From Saccharicrinis sp963677655 (GTDB lineage Bacteria > Bacteroidota > Bacteroidia > Bacteroidales > Marinilabiliaceae), in the NCBI GenBank assembly GCA_963677655.1, contig OY782088.1: 64,000 bases of DNA, one strand, 5' to 3'. Shown piece by piece: positions 57,001 to 64,000 of this stretch. The translations under genes were made by a program, and so were the position numbers. Within the stretch, counting starts at the first letter, position 1, and each line of letters opens with the position of its first letter. The notes under the pieces are model-generated. The model worked only from the letters and a program-made list of their open reading frames with translations, made no database searches and was not told the DNA's origin.

Positions 57001-57412
57001 CAGATCCTGTGATATCTCTTTTCTTAACTGTACCATAACCTACAGCAACAACTTCTTCAAGTCCAATAGTTTCAGCTTCTAAAGCTACACTAATAGTAGT
57101 TTGACCTGCTACAGCAATTTGTTGTGTTTTCATTCCAATAAATGAGAAAACAATAGTTGCATCAGAAGGCACATTTGATAGTGAATAATTACCATCAACA
57201 TCTGTTATAGTACCATTTGTTGTACCCAACACTACAACTGTAGCACCTGGGAAAGGCATATTTGTATCTGCCTCAGTCACTTTTCCTTTCAAGGTAACTG
57301 TTTGAGCAAAAAGCCCACTTGTTACCATAAGGAAGAGACCCAAAATAAGAATTCCCACACTACTTCTTTTTTTGTGTAGATTTTCTTTCTTTTTTGATTT
57401 AAAGTCTACCAT
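54035..57412 (-). CDS. SusC-like TonB-dependent outer-membrane transporter (pectin operon)
   Basis: 1125 residues: signal peptide (hydrophobic core GILILGLFLMVTSGLFAQ), carboxypeptidase-D regulatory-like domain (VTLKGKVTEADTNMPFPGAT), plug (VVAVGYGTVKKRDITGSVAS, LFIVDGFP, KDASSTAIYGARGANGVI) and barrel ending in GVNVKF. No STN domain. It is 22 bp downstream of the GH105 gene and directly precedes its SusD, and should import oligogalacturonide or rhamnogalacturonan fragments. Confidence 0.95.
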   Translation of the reverse strand: MVDFKSKKKENLHKKRSSVGILILGLFLMVTSGLFAQTVTLKGKVTEADTNMPFPGATVVVLGTTNGTITDVDGNYSLSNVPSDATIVFSFIGMKTQQIAVAGQTTISVALEAETIGLEEVVAVGYGTVKKRDITGSVASVSGDDIAAVPVADAAQAMQGKLSGVSVVAQDGRPDAEVSIRIRGGGSITQSNDPLFIVDGFPVSSISDIPGDQIESIDVLKDASSTAIYGARGANGVIIVTTKSGKDGKLSVTYDGYMKYNTPVKYLGTLNSYDYLAYNWAYADAISDSYADAWEMAWGIGRYESAYNNSAGIDHYKSVKNKNFAKEAYNSSFSHNHNITLSNGNDKTKYILSVNHTDNDGMKVNSWLKRTSASFKVDQKLADNLSVNVDTRYTTTSKVSGEPVTNGKGSILSSAYQFRPIATEDVLGELDVTKNTQLGDYEEILSDKYNPVARLKDYSPFSKSRKLRANTSLNWEIIEGLTYRTELGLSAYWNRSETWSGAIYNDYYDDDGNKTYAGDASVSASEGWSTRWANTLTYEFQNTGDHDMTVLVGQEVSDSGSESISISGERYPASFTKDRAFAMMDQYDKSEGSTYYSLGSDIGYANRILSGFGRMNYSFKQRYLFTATFRADGSSRFAPSNQWGYFPAAALGWRVSEEAFMQNLSWLDNLKVRLSYGSVGNDGISPSLWNFTWASGGLTRFSVGDQQQTSYEPESSTSPNPNLKWETTITRNLGVDYNIFNNKFFGTVDVYYNSTKDLLMRTKVPVYVGASESYENIGETSNKGVEFTLTANVIRSKDFNLTASMNINFNKNNVEKLKDHNDIMYSTLWGSSMTQPNTGDYILKEGSSVGQVRGYVYDGWYTTDDFDYSGGVYTLEEGKADIGSGIIGTVYGTNDMKPGGQVAAPGVVKYKDISGPDGTPDGVVDENDVTIIGDMNPVHTGGFNVSGNYKALDFSLNFNWSYGNDVYNVSKLAAFYGSKEDGLYKNRLDEIGGSYSMYDIVGGELTKVTDPAALAALNKNATTYMPFHENPVASTHGIEDGSFLRLNTVTLGYTLPKNILNKVGLERVRFYGSIYNAFTITGYSGLDPEVNTNTSQGSSAYPTPGLDWGSYPRARSFTFGVNVKF

Positions 57413-57434
57413 ACTTTTTAAATTAAATTAAGAT

Positions 57435-58655
57435 TTAGTAATTAATTTCAATGCTAGCCAGGATAAAGGGTCCAACCCCTTTAGGGTCGTTATCCCGAAT
57501 AGGTTCACCTATATAGTATTCATATGTTCCATCTCTGTAAGGATTACCTCCTAATCCTGCTACAGCACAAACTTTAGTAAGACTGATAGTACCATCTTCA
57601 TTTTCTCTGATAAATGTTCTTAAGATACCTTCATATCCGTTGTTTGCTACAGCTTTATAACTTTCATTAATATATCCTTTGCGAACTGCTTTTAGCAAGG
57701 CATAAACAAACATACTTGAAGCTGATGCTTCTAAATAATTTCCTTCTCTGTTACCTTGATCCAATACTTGATACCAAACACCACTTTCTTTATCCTGGTA
57801 TTTTTTAATACCTGCAGCCACATCGTTTAAAATTGATATTAGAGATCCTCTATCAGGATAATTCTCCGGAATATAATCTAAAACATCAACTAACGCCATT
57901 GCATACCATCCTTCAGCACGTCCCCAAAAATGAGGTGAACATCCAGTTTCAGGATCAGCCCATTTCTGTTCTTTGCTCTCATCCCATCCGTGATAGTTTA
58001 ATCCTTTTTCAGGATTGTATGTATGTTTATGAACTGTTTTAAATTGATTAATTACATCAGCAAATGATTCCGGTTCATTAAATACTTTACAAAATTCAGC
58101 ATAAAACGGAGCTCCCATATATAAACCATCCAACCACATTTGATGCGTATATCTTTTTTTATGCCAAAAACCTCCTTCTTCTGTTCTTGGATGATCTTTC
58201 AATTGATCTCTTAAAACAAAAATGGCTTTCTTATATTTTTCATCTTTAGTGGTTGTATACAAATCGAAAAGAAATTTCCCTGAGTTTACTTTATCAATAT
58301 TAAAATCTGATCTTTTATATCCCTTAATCTCCCCATCCTCATTTATAAATTCATCAGCATAAGCTTTAGCATATGCAAAATATTTTTGTTCATTTGTTAC
58401 TTTACTTAATTCAATCATTGCCGATGATACTAATCCCGGTGTATAATTCCATTTGGGCTTTGTGTTAAAATCAACATAAGTAATATTGGGAAAGAAAGTC
58501 ATCTCGGAATCAGCCATTTTAATAGCCATCTCAAGTCCCTTTGAAGAGCAATCATTTTGATCGTCAGTTTTCTTAGCCGGGTTATTACATTGAGTTAACA
58601 ACATTATTGCTGCAATCATCATAAATAAGCTTCTTCCAATATTCTTTCGACGCAT
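57435..58655 (-). CDS. GH105 unsaturated rhamnogalacturonyl hydrolase, lipoprotein
   Basis: A 406-residue (alpha/alpha)6-barrel glycosidase of the YteR/GH105 type with lipobox LTQC (Cys23). Family features are WNYTPGLVSSAM, HQMWLDGLYMGAPFY (catalytic Asp176) and HFWGRAEGWYAMALVDVL. It removes the unsaturated uronic acid left at the non-reducing end by pectate or rhamnogalacturonan lyases, which fits the PL10-type lyase encoded divergently. It is the first gene of the pectin operon, an unusual place for the enzyme that acts last. Confidence 0.92.
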   Translation of the reverse strand: MRRKNIGRSLFMMIAAIMLLTQCNNPAKKTDDQNDCSSKGLEMAIKMADSEMTFFPNITYVDFNTKPKWNYTPGLVSSAMIELSKVTNEQKYFAYAKAYADEFINEDGEIKGYKRSDFNIDKVNSGKFLFDLYTTTKDEKYKKAIFVLRDQLKDHPRTEEGGFWHKKRYTHQMWLDGLYMGAPFYAEFCKVFNEPESFADVINQFKTVHKHTYNPEKGLNYHGWDESKEQKWADPETGCSPHFWGRAEGWYAMALVDVLDYIPENYPDRGSLISILNDVAAGIKKYQDKESGVWYQVLDQGNREGNYLEASASSMFVYALLKAVRKGYINESYKAVANNGYEGILRTFIRENEDGTISLTKVCAVAGLGGNPYRDGTYEYYIGEPIRDNDPKGVGPFILASIEINY

Positions 58656-59250
58656 GCTATGTGTTTTTATAGATTCTTAATTAAAAATTTCAATAGGTTA
58701 ACTGAAACAATTATTAACATTATGTGTTAATTTATTTAAACTACTAAGCTTTATTTTAACATTAGTTCACGCTCTAACCGTTAACACTAGCAAAAGTAGC
58801 TTACTGAGCGATTTAAGCCTTCATTTTCTTTCTCAAATAGGGGGGTCAAAATTCCCAATAGCGGGTATTATTTCCCATTATAAGGGGCTATACGTACCAT
58901 ATTTGGCGAAATACCAACTTACAAATTAATTACAACTACCTGTTTTAACGCCATTTAAACACCTTTAGGATATTTTTTGTTAATTTTATTTAATTTTATA
59001 AAACATTTGTATTTTATTATTTAAAAAAAACTAAAGAATTTACTCATCAAAGAATTTAAAACTCTATATTTGACATACGCAATCAAAAGTAATATTCACT
59101 CTTCCTTTGTTTTTGATCTTATTTTTCACATCGAATGTAAGCTCACATTTCAATTCTTTAGAATACATATCCTTGAAACTTAAATACGGTTTTATAACAT
59201 TGGCTACGTACTTCTAATCTTAATAATGTTCTTTATCTATTTAATAAAAT
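58656..59250. promoter_or_regulatory. Divergent control region of the two pectin transcription units
   Basis: The 595-bp gap separates leftward and rightward pectin genes. A leftward -7 element (TACTTTTG on the minus strand, plus 58791-58798) and a rightward one (TATATTTG, 59065-59072) are the best promoter candidates, giving leaders of about 130 and 170 nt. Neither has a clear -33 box, suggesting an activator. Phased repeats at 58840-58887 lie just upstream of the leftward promoter. No gene was seen. Confidence 0.5.
58840..58887. repeat. 20-bp-phased GGGT / TTCCC repeats
   Basis: GGGT occurs at 58843-58846 and 58863-58866, and TTCCC at 58852-58856 and 58872-58876, both exactly 20 bp apart. 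A further GGGG at 58884-58887 continues the phase. These G/C clusters stand out in very AT-rich DNA and lie about 45-90 bp upstream of the leftward -7 element, a typical activator position. Confidence 0.5.
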
Positions 59251-59970
59251 ATGTACACTTATCATTTACATAAACGATTTTATAAAATTGTATTTATAGT
59301 ACTTTTTACATCATCTCAAATAATCCATGGGCAATTAAAAAAATCAAGTTCAATAAATGATTTAACAACAAGATGGATTATTTCGGAAGTAATTACGACT
59401 TCTGATTCGATAATATCTATTACTGGTAATCCTCTTTTGTATAATTCTACAGATTTTAAATCAGTTTCTTTCAATGGTATAAGCGATGGAATTTTTATAG
59501 ATAGTCTTCCTTTAAAAGATTTACATCAATTCACCGTTGAAGCAGTATTTTATCCTGAAAAAGACGGACCATTTGAACAACGCTTTTTCCATTGTGGAAC
59601 AATCCGAGGAAACCGGATTATGTTTGAAACAAGAACAACAGCTTCAGAATGGTATTTTGATGCTTTTATCAAATGCAAGGATAAAGGATTAGCCCTAGCA
59701 AACCCGGAATTACTTCATCCCCTAAATCGATGGTATCATGTTGCTTTTGTAATAGATGAAGGAGAATTAACTAGTTATGTCAATGGAGAAAAAGAACTAC
59801 AAGATACGCTAGACTTTTACCCAATTTTAGATGGCATGACATCAATAGGAGTAAGACAAAATAAAGTTTCCTGGTTTAAGGGGAAAATTTACAGCATTAC
59901 CATTACTCCAAGAGCCTTAACCTCAGAAGAATTTTCTATACCAGAATTCATAAATCTAACAGAGAAATAA
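59251..59970 (+). CDS. LamG/concanavalin-like secreted protein
   Basis: A 239-residue protein with a signal peptide (cleavage near IIHGQ) and one LamG-type jelly-roll domain. Telling segments are FTVEAVFYPEKDGPFEQRFF, NRWYHVAFVIDEGELTSYVNG and SIGVRQNKVSWFKGKIYSI, the usual strands of Laminin_G_3 domains. No catalytic residues are evident. It precedes the PL10-type lyase by 16 bp, so it probably serves as a separately encoded carbohydrate-binding or accessory protein for pectin; ligand unknown. Confidence 0.8.
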   Translation: MYTYHLHKRFYKIVFIVLFTSSQIIHGQLKKSSSINDLTTRWIISEVITTSDSIISITGNPLLYNSTDFKSVSFNGISDGIFIDSLPLKDLHQFTVEAVFYPEKDGPFEQRFFHCGTIRGNRIMFETRTTASEWYFDAFIKCKDKGLALANPELLHPLNRWYHVAFVIDEGELTSYVNGEKELQDTLDFYPILDGMTSIGVRQNKVSWFKGKIYSITITPRALTSEEFSIPEFINLTEK

Positions 59971-59986
59971 AAATACATCCACACCT

Positions 59987-61573
59987 ATGAAAAATAAACT
60001 ACATTTTTACATTTTTATATGGTTACTACATTTAACCTCGTGTTTTCATCATACAAATGCACAAATAACAACATTAAAAAATCAAGCTCAGGATGCCATG
60101 TTAAAAGCAACTCAATATATGGTGGAAGAGGTAAGTAATAATGGAGGTTATGTTTGGAATTATCTTCCAGATTTTTCTCGTCAATGGGGAGAAATGGAAG
60201 CTTATAAAACGATGATTTGGTTGCAACATCCTGGGACTATCAGTATGGGACATGTTTTCTTAGATGCTTTTGAGACAACTGGAAACGATTACTATTATAA
60301 GGCAGCAGAAAAGGCAGCTTCAGCAATTATATGGGGACAAAGTCATGAAGGTGGATGGAACTATGTTGTTGACTTTGCAGGAGACCGTAGTTTAAACCAC
60401 TGGTATAACACAATAGGTAAAAACGGTTGGCGACTGGAGGAATTTCAGCATTACTATGGCAATAGTACCTTTGATGATGATATTACTTCAGACGCTGCCC
60501 GATTTCTATTACGCATGTATCTCGAAAAGTTGGATCCAAAATTTAAGCCAGCGCTTGATAAAGCAATTGACTTTATACTTGAGAGCCAATATCCGTTGGG
60601 AGGATGGCCGCAAAGATACCCGTTGCGCTATGATTTTAATAAACAAGGACATCCAGACTATACCTCATTTTATACATTTAACGATGATGTTATATGGGAA
60701 AACGTTCATTTTTTAATTCAATGCTACCTTACATTAGGCGAGCAGCGATTTTTAGATCCTATTAAAAGAGGAATGGAATTTTACATTTTCTCACAAGATG
60801 CATGCGGAGCATGGGCTCAGCAGTTAAATATGGATATGCAAACAGCAGGGGCAAGAACTTATGAGCCTGCCGCATTTTTACCAAGCACTACATGTCATAA
60901 TGCGTTTCTTTTGTTACAATTTTATCAAATTACAGGAGACAGAAGATATTTGGTTCATGTTCCCAAAGCTATTGAATGGCTAGAACAAACAATGTTACCC
61001 AAAGATAAAATAGAAAAGGAAAGAACGCATCCCACTTTTGTTGAAGTAGAAACAAACAAACCAATTTACGTGCATCGAAAAGGATCTAACGTAGCTTTTG
61101 GGACTTACTATATTGATTATGACGACCATCATTTATTACGCCATTATTACGGTAAAGCAAGAGTACCTTTAAAACAATTAAAAGAAGAATATGAAAAAGT
61201 TGCTTCACTAAGTATTGAGGAAGCAACAAAGGATTCGCCTTTAAAAACAGCTGCCTTTGATAAGGAAGGAACTCCTCAAAGCTATTATGATTTAAACAGA
61301 CACTCATTTAATTTTAAATCTAAAATGAATGAAGTACAGGAAATCATCAGTAAGCTTGATAATCAGAACAGATGGTTGGCAAAGCATGTCATGATCAGTC
61401 ATCCATACATTGGAGATGGCGTAAAGAATGAGCAGACTTATGAATATTCAAGTACTATGGTTGGTGATGAAACAGATACTTCACCTTACAGGGATAATTC
61501 TGATCAAGAATACATATCAACAGGTGAATATATTAGAAATATGAAAATATTAATAAGCTATTTAAAGCAATAG
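59987..61573 (+). CDS. PL10-type pectate lyase
   Basis: A 528-residue secreted protein with an (alpha/alpha) toroid. The signal could be type I (after TNAQ) or lipoprotein (LTSC). PL10-like features are the segment SQYPLGGWPQRYPLRYDFNK, TFNDDVIWENVHFLI, and GAWAQQLNMDMQTAGARTYEP. PL10 enzymes cleave polygalacturonate by beta-elimination with calcium, making the unsaturated ends that the GH105 enzyme next door removes. It is longer than the PL10 catalytic core; the last 130 residues are unassigned. Family assigned from memory of motifs. Confidence 0.8.
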   Translation: MKNKLHFYIFIWLLHLTSCFHHTNAQITTLKNQAQDAMLKATQYMVEEVSNNGGYVWNYLPDFSRQWGEMEAYKTMIWLQHPGTISMGHVFLDAFETTGNDYYYKAAEKAASAIIWGQSHEGGWNYVVDFAGDRSLNHWYNTIGKNGWRLEEFQHYYGNSTFDDDITSDAARFLLRMYLEKLDPKFKPALDKAIDFILESQYPLGGWPQRYPLRYDFNKQGHPDYTSFYTFNDDVIWENVHFLIQCYLTLGEQRFLDPIKRGMEFYIFSQDACGAWAQQLNMDMQTAGARTYEPAAFLPSTTCHNAFLLLQFYQITGDRRYLVHVPKAIEWLEQTMLPKDKIEKERTHPTFVEVETNKPIYVHRKGSNVAFGTYYIDYDDHHLLRHYYGKARVPLKQLKEEYEKVASLSIEEATKDSPLKTAAFDKEGTPQSYYDLNRHSFNFKSKMNEVQEIISKLDNQNRWLAKHVMISHPYIGDGVKNEQTYEYSSTMVGDETDTSPYRDNSDQEYISTGEYIRNMKILISYLKQ

Positions 61574-61721
61574 ATAGTAACACTAAACCCAAAAATACTA
61601 TTTACCTGTATGTTACAATCTTTATTTTAGAATATTCACACCATATAATTTATAATCTAATATTTTATCGATTGTAAAAAGATAATGAGCTATTAAAACT
61701 GAAAAACAAAAAAATAAATAT

Positions 61722-64000
61722 ATGAATCACAAAACTCTTTGGTTGCTAGTATTGTTTATAGCAACCACAAATTTCACTTATTCTCATTTTAAAACAACTA
61801 AGAACTCACCAATTCATATTAATTCAAAAAATGAATTAGAGTATAAAATTGAACCAAACGGAGATCGTGTTCCTGATTATTCGTATTGTGGATATATGGC
61901 CTCTGAAGTTGCCATACCTAACATCCCTGTAAAAGTAGTTGTTTCTCCAGTTGATGGAGATGCTACTACTATCATTCAAAAAGCTATTGATTATGTTTCT
62001 TCATTACCGATTGAAGATAGTGGATTCAGAGGAACAGTTTTACTCGAAAAAGGAACATTTCACATTTATGGCAGTCTAAAACTACATTCCTCAGGTGTTG
62101 TTCTACGTGGCAGCGGATGCTATGAAGATGGAACAGTATTAATTGGAGAAGGATTTGACAGAGAGTCTTTAATTCGTGTATTTGGAGTCAACGACAAAAA
62201 AAGCGAAGAAGCTATTCCCATAACCTCTAAATATGTTCCGGTAAATAGCAATGAGCTTTCGTTTGATCATGAACATTCATTTAAAGTAGGTGATTTGATT
62301 ACTGTTAATCGCCCCTCAACAAATGAATGGCTTGAGTATATTGGAACGAATAATATTGGCAAATATGTTGATTATCCTTTAACTCACTGGGAGCCCGGTG
62401 ACTTTGATATCAATTGGGATAGAAAGATCATCGCTATCACAGCGAAGTCTATCACTTTGGATGTACCATTAACTAATTCTCTTGATCCTAAGTATGGAGG
62501 AGGTAAGGTTTCTAAGTATAAATGGGAAGGTCGAATAAAAAATATCGGAATTGAAAATCTTCGCTGTGTATCATCTTACGATTCTACTAACATTAAAGAT
62601 GAAAATCATAGATGGATGGCCATTACTATGGAAAGTGTTATAAATGGCTGGGTTCGACAGGTGACAGCAAAGCATTTTGTAAGTTCTGCTGTGGCAATAT
62701 GGGAAACTGCAAGCCGTATAACTGTAGAAGATTGTAAAAGTCTGGAACCCATTGGAGAAATTGGAAACTACAGAAGGTACAATTTTCAGACCTTAGGTCA
62801 ACAGGTTCTTTTTCAAAGATGTTATGCTGAATATGGTTATCATGCTTTTTCAGTTGGATTTACTACTCCCGGACCCAATGCTTTTGTTCAGTGCTATTCT
62901 TATCTACCATATAATTTCAGTGGAGCCACTGGTGGTTGGGCTAACGGAATTTTGTTTGATAACATGACTATTGATGGTGGAAATTTAGGTTTAGGGTGGC
63001 GTGATGTTAACGGACAAGGAGGTGGATGGTCGGCAGCAAATAGTTTATGCTGGGCAACCAGAGTTGCACAAATAAACCTGGGAGCGCCACCAACTGCCAT
63101 GAATTGGGCATATGCAAGCTGGGCACAAGGACTAGGCAAAGGGCATCATGAATTGCAGCATACTTTTGTAACTCCTAAAAGTATATATTACGCACAGTTA
63201 AAAGCCAGAACCGGACAAAGTACAATTGAAGAAGATAAAATATATTATTACAATTCCAGCGAAACAACTGCTCCATCACCAGAATTATCTTCTTTAGCAA
63301 GTAAATATGCACTACATCCAGATTTAACTATGAATGAATGGATTGACAGCATGATTACTCGTTATCCAATTAGTTCGGATCTTTCTGAGGCACGAAACTT
63401 TAAAGATGTTAAAACTATAAAATCAAAAAAATACCGAAGGAACATTTTACCTATATCCATTTCAAATGGATGGATTAATCAAAATGGAAAAGTAATCACT
63501 GGTAAACGTAATAGGACTTCAATGTGGAAGGGCACAACAAGGCCGAGTCAATTTATCAACCCTAAACCTAATCTTGTTCGCTTTGTTCCAGGTAGAATTG
63601 GACATGGATTAACAGATGACCTTGACACTTTAGTAAAAGATATGTTTCATTCTAACTCATTTGCTGTTCAACATTATCCTGCTTTATGGTATGAACGACG
63701 TAGAGATGACCATGCAAGATATCGAAGACTTGATGCAGATGTATGGGCTCCATTTTACGAACAACCATTTAGCAGAAGTGGCACTGGTGAGGCATGGGAT
63801 CGTTTAAGCAAATACGATCTTAACAAATGGAATACGTGGTACTGGATAAGACTTAAGCAATATGCCGATTTAGCAGACCAGAATGGTTTGGTTTTTATTC
63901 ACGAACACTTTTTACAACATAATATCATTGAAGAAGGAGCACATTGGGCAGACTATCCTTGGCGTTCTGCAAATAACATTAACAAGCTTGGATTTCCTGC
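61722..64000 (+). CDS. Very large secreted beta-helix protein, 3' end outside the window
   Basis: An open frame of 759 complete codons runs from the ATG at 61722 to the window edge with no stop. A signal peptide (LWLLVLFIATTNFTYS) is followed by a right-handed beta-helix region (about 65-430) opening with VVVSPVDGDATTIIQKAID, a pectate-lyase/exo-polygalacturonase-like start, and including LRGSGCYEDGTVLIGEGFD. From about 580 a second domain begins (NPKPNLVRFVPGRIGHGLTD) with HEHFLQHNIIEEGAHWADYP, which looks like an (alpha/beta) barrel hydrolase. It resembles, from memory, uncharacterised Bacteroidota pectin-locus proteins of the DUF6298 kind. Pectin or rhamnogalacturonan processing is inferred from neighbours only. 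Confidence 0.8.
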   Translation, partial: MNHKTLWLLVLFIATTNFTYSHFKTTKNSPIHINSKNELEYKIEPNGDRVPDYSYCGYMASEVAIPNIPVKVVVSPVDGDATTIIQKAIDYVSSLPIEDSGFRGTVLLEKGTFHIYGSLKLHSSGVVLRGSGCYEDGTVLIGEGFDRESLIRVFGVNDKKSEEAIPITSKYVPVNSNELSFDHEHSFKVGDLITVNRPSTNEWLEYIGTNNIGKYVDYPLTHWEPGDFDINWDRKIIAITAKSITLDVPLTNSLDPKYGGGKVSKYKWEGRIKNIGIENLRCVSSYDSTNIKDENHRWMAITMESVINGWVRQVTAKHFVSSAVAIWETASRITVEDCKSLEPIGEIGNYRRYNFQTLGQQVLFQRCYAEYGYHAFSVGFTTPGPNAFVQCYSYLPYNFSGATGGWANGILFDNMTIDGGNLGLGWRDVNGQGGGWSAANSLCWATRVAQINLGAPPTAMNWAYASWAQGLGKGHHELQHTFVTPKSIYYAQLKARTGQSTIEEDKIYYYNSSETTAPSPELSSLASKYALHPDLTMNEWIDSMITRYPISSDLSEARNFKDVKTIKSKKYRRNILPISISNGWINQNGKVITGKRNRTSMWKGTTRPSQFINPKPNLVRFVPGRIGHGLTDDLDTLVKDMFHSNSFAVQHYPALWYERRRDDHARYRRLDADVWAPFYEQPFSRSGTGEAWDRLSKYDLNKWNTWYWIRLKQYADLADQNGLVFIHEHFLQHNIIEEGAHWADYPWRSANNINKLGFP

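Noticed and set aside
62900..63139. 79-codon minus-strand frame
   Set aside because: It lies inside the long open frame of the beta-helix protein and is a shadow of Gly/Trp-rich codons.
1..64000. Search for CRISPR arrays, insertion sequences, integrases, tRNA or rRNA genes
   Set aside because: No repeat-spacer pattern, transposase, integrase or conserved RNA gene sequence was found by reading both strands; a tRNA scan would confirm.

Overview
The window is AT-rich DNA from a Bacteroidota chromosome. Paired SusC/SusD-like genes, lipoprotein signals, TAnnTTTG-type -7 promoter elements, a one-protein hybrid two-component regulator and an ECF-sigma/FecR pair all point there. A full-length methyl-accepting chemotaxis protein suggests an environmental, Marinilabiliales-like relative rather than a gut Bacteroides; that placement is inference. 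No tRNA, rRNA, CRISPR array, insertion sequence or phage gene was seen.

Almost every gene serves plant cell wall L-arabinose and pectin use. (1) 1-9327, plus: an arabinan-type locus with a two-domain surface binding protein, SusC, SusD and a GH43 arabinanase. (2) 9393-14002, minus: a small 46-residue gene and the hybrid two-component regulator. (3) 14677-21741, plus: a second SusC/SusD pair, a compact GH43 arabinanase and an aldose 1-epimerase. The promoter regions of (1) and (3) share sequence blocks and are probably both driven by the regulator between them. (4) 21835-23736, minus: a chemoreceptor with a structured leader. (5) 24118-35560, minus: ECF sigma, FecR, an STN-domain SusC, SusD, and two beta-L-arabinofuranosidases (GH127 and GH146 types). 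(6) 35610-44953, minus: the cytoplasmic L-arabinose operon in the order araR (NUDIX-type), araA, sodium symporter, araD, araB, rpiB, transketolase, ending in a terminator. It carries palindromic sites that look like AraR operators. (7) 45401-58655, minus: a pectin operon of GH105, SusC, SusD, GH43, pectin methylesterase, two CE12 acetylesterases and a GH28 polygalacturonase. (8) 58656-64000, plus: a divergent set with a LamG-like protein, a PL10-type pectate lyase and a very large beta-helix protein that runs off the end.

Together the genes form a route from pectin to central metabolism. Pectin is de-esterified and its backbone cut (CE8, CE12, PL10, GH28, GH105), arabinan side chains and beta-arabinosides are removed (GH43, GH127, GH146), and oligosaccharides enter through SusCD. 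L-arabinose then enters by the symporter and passes through AraA, AraB and AraD to xylulose 5-phosphate, with RpiB and transketolase closing the pentose phosphate shunt. Three control types sit side by side: hybrid two-component, ECF/FecR and NUDIX-type AraR. All four SusD genes are followed by a terminator-like hairpin before the enzyme genes.
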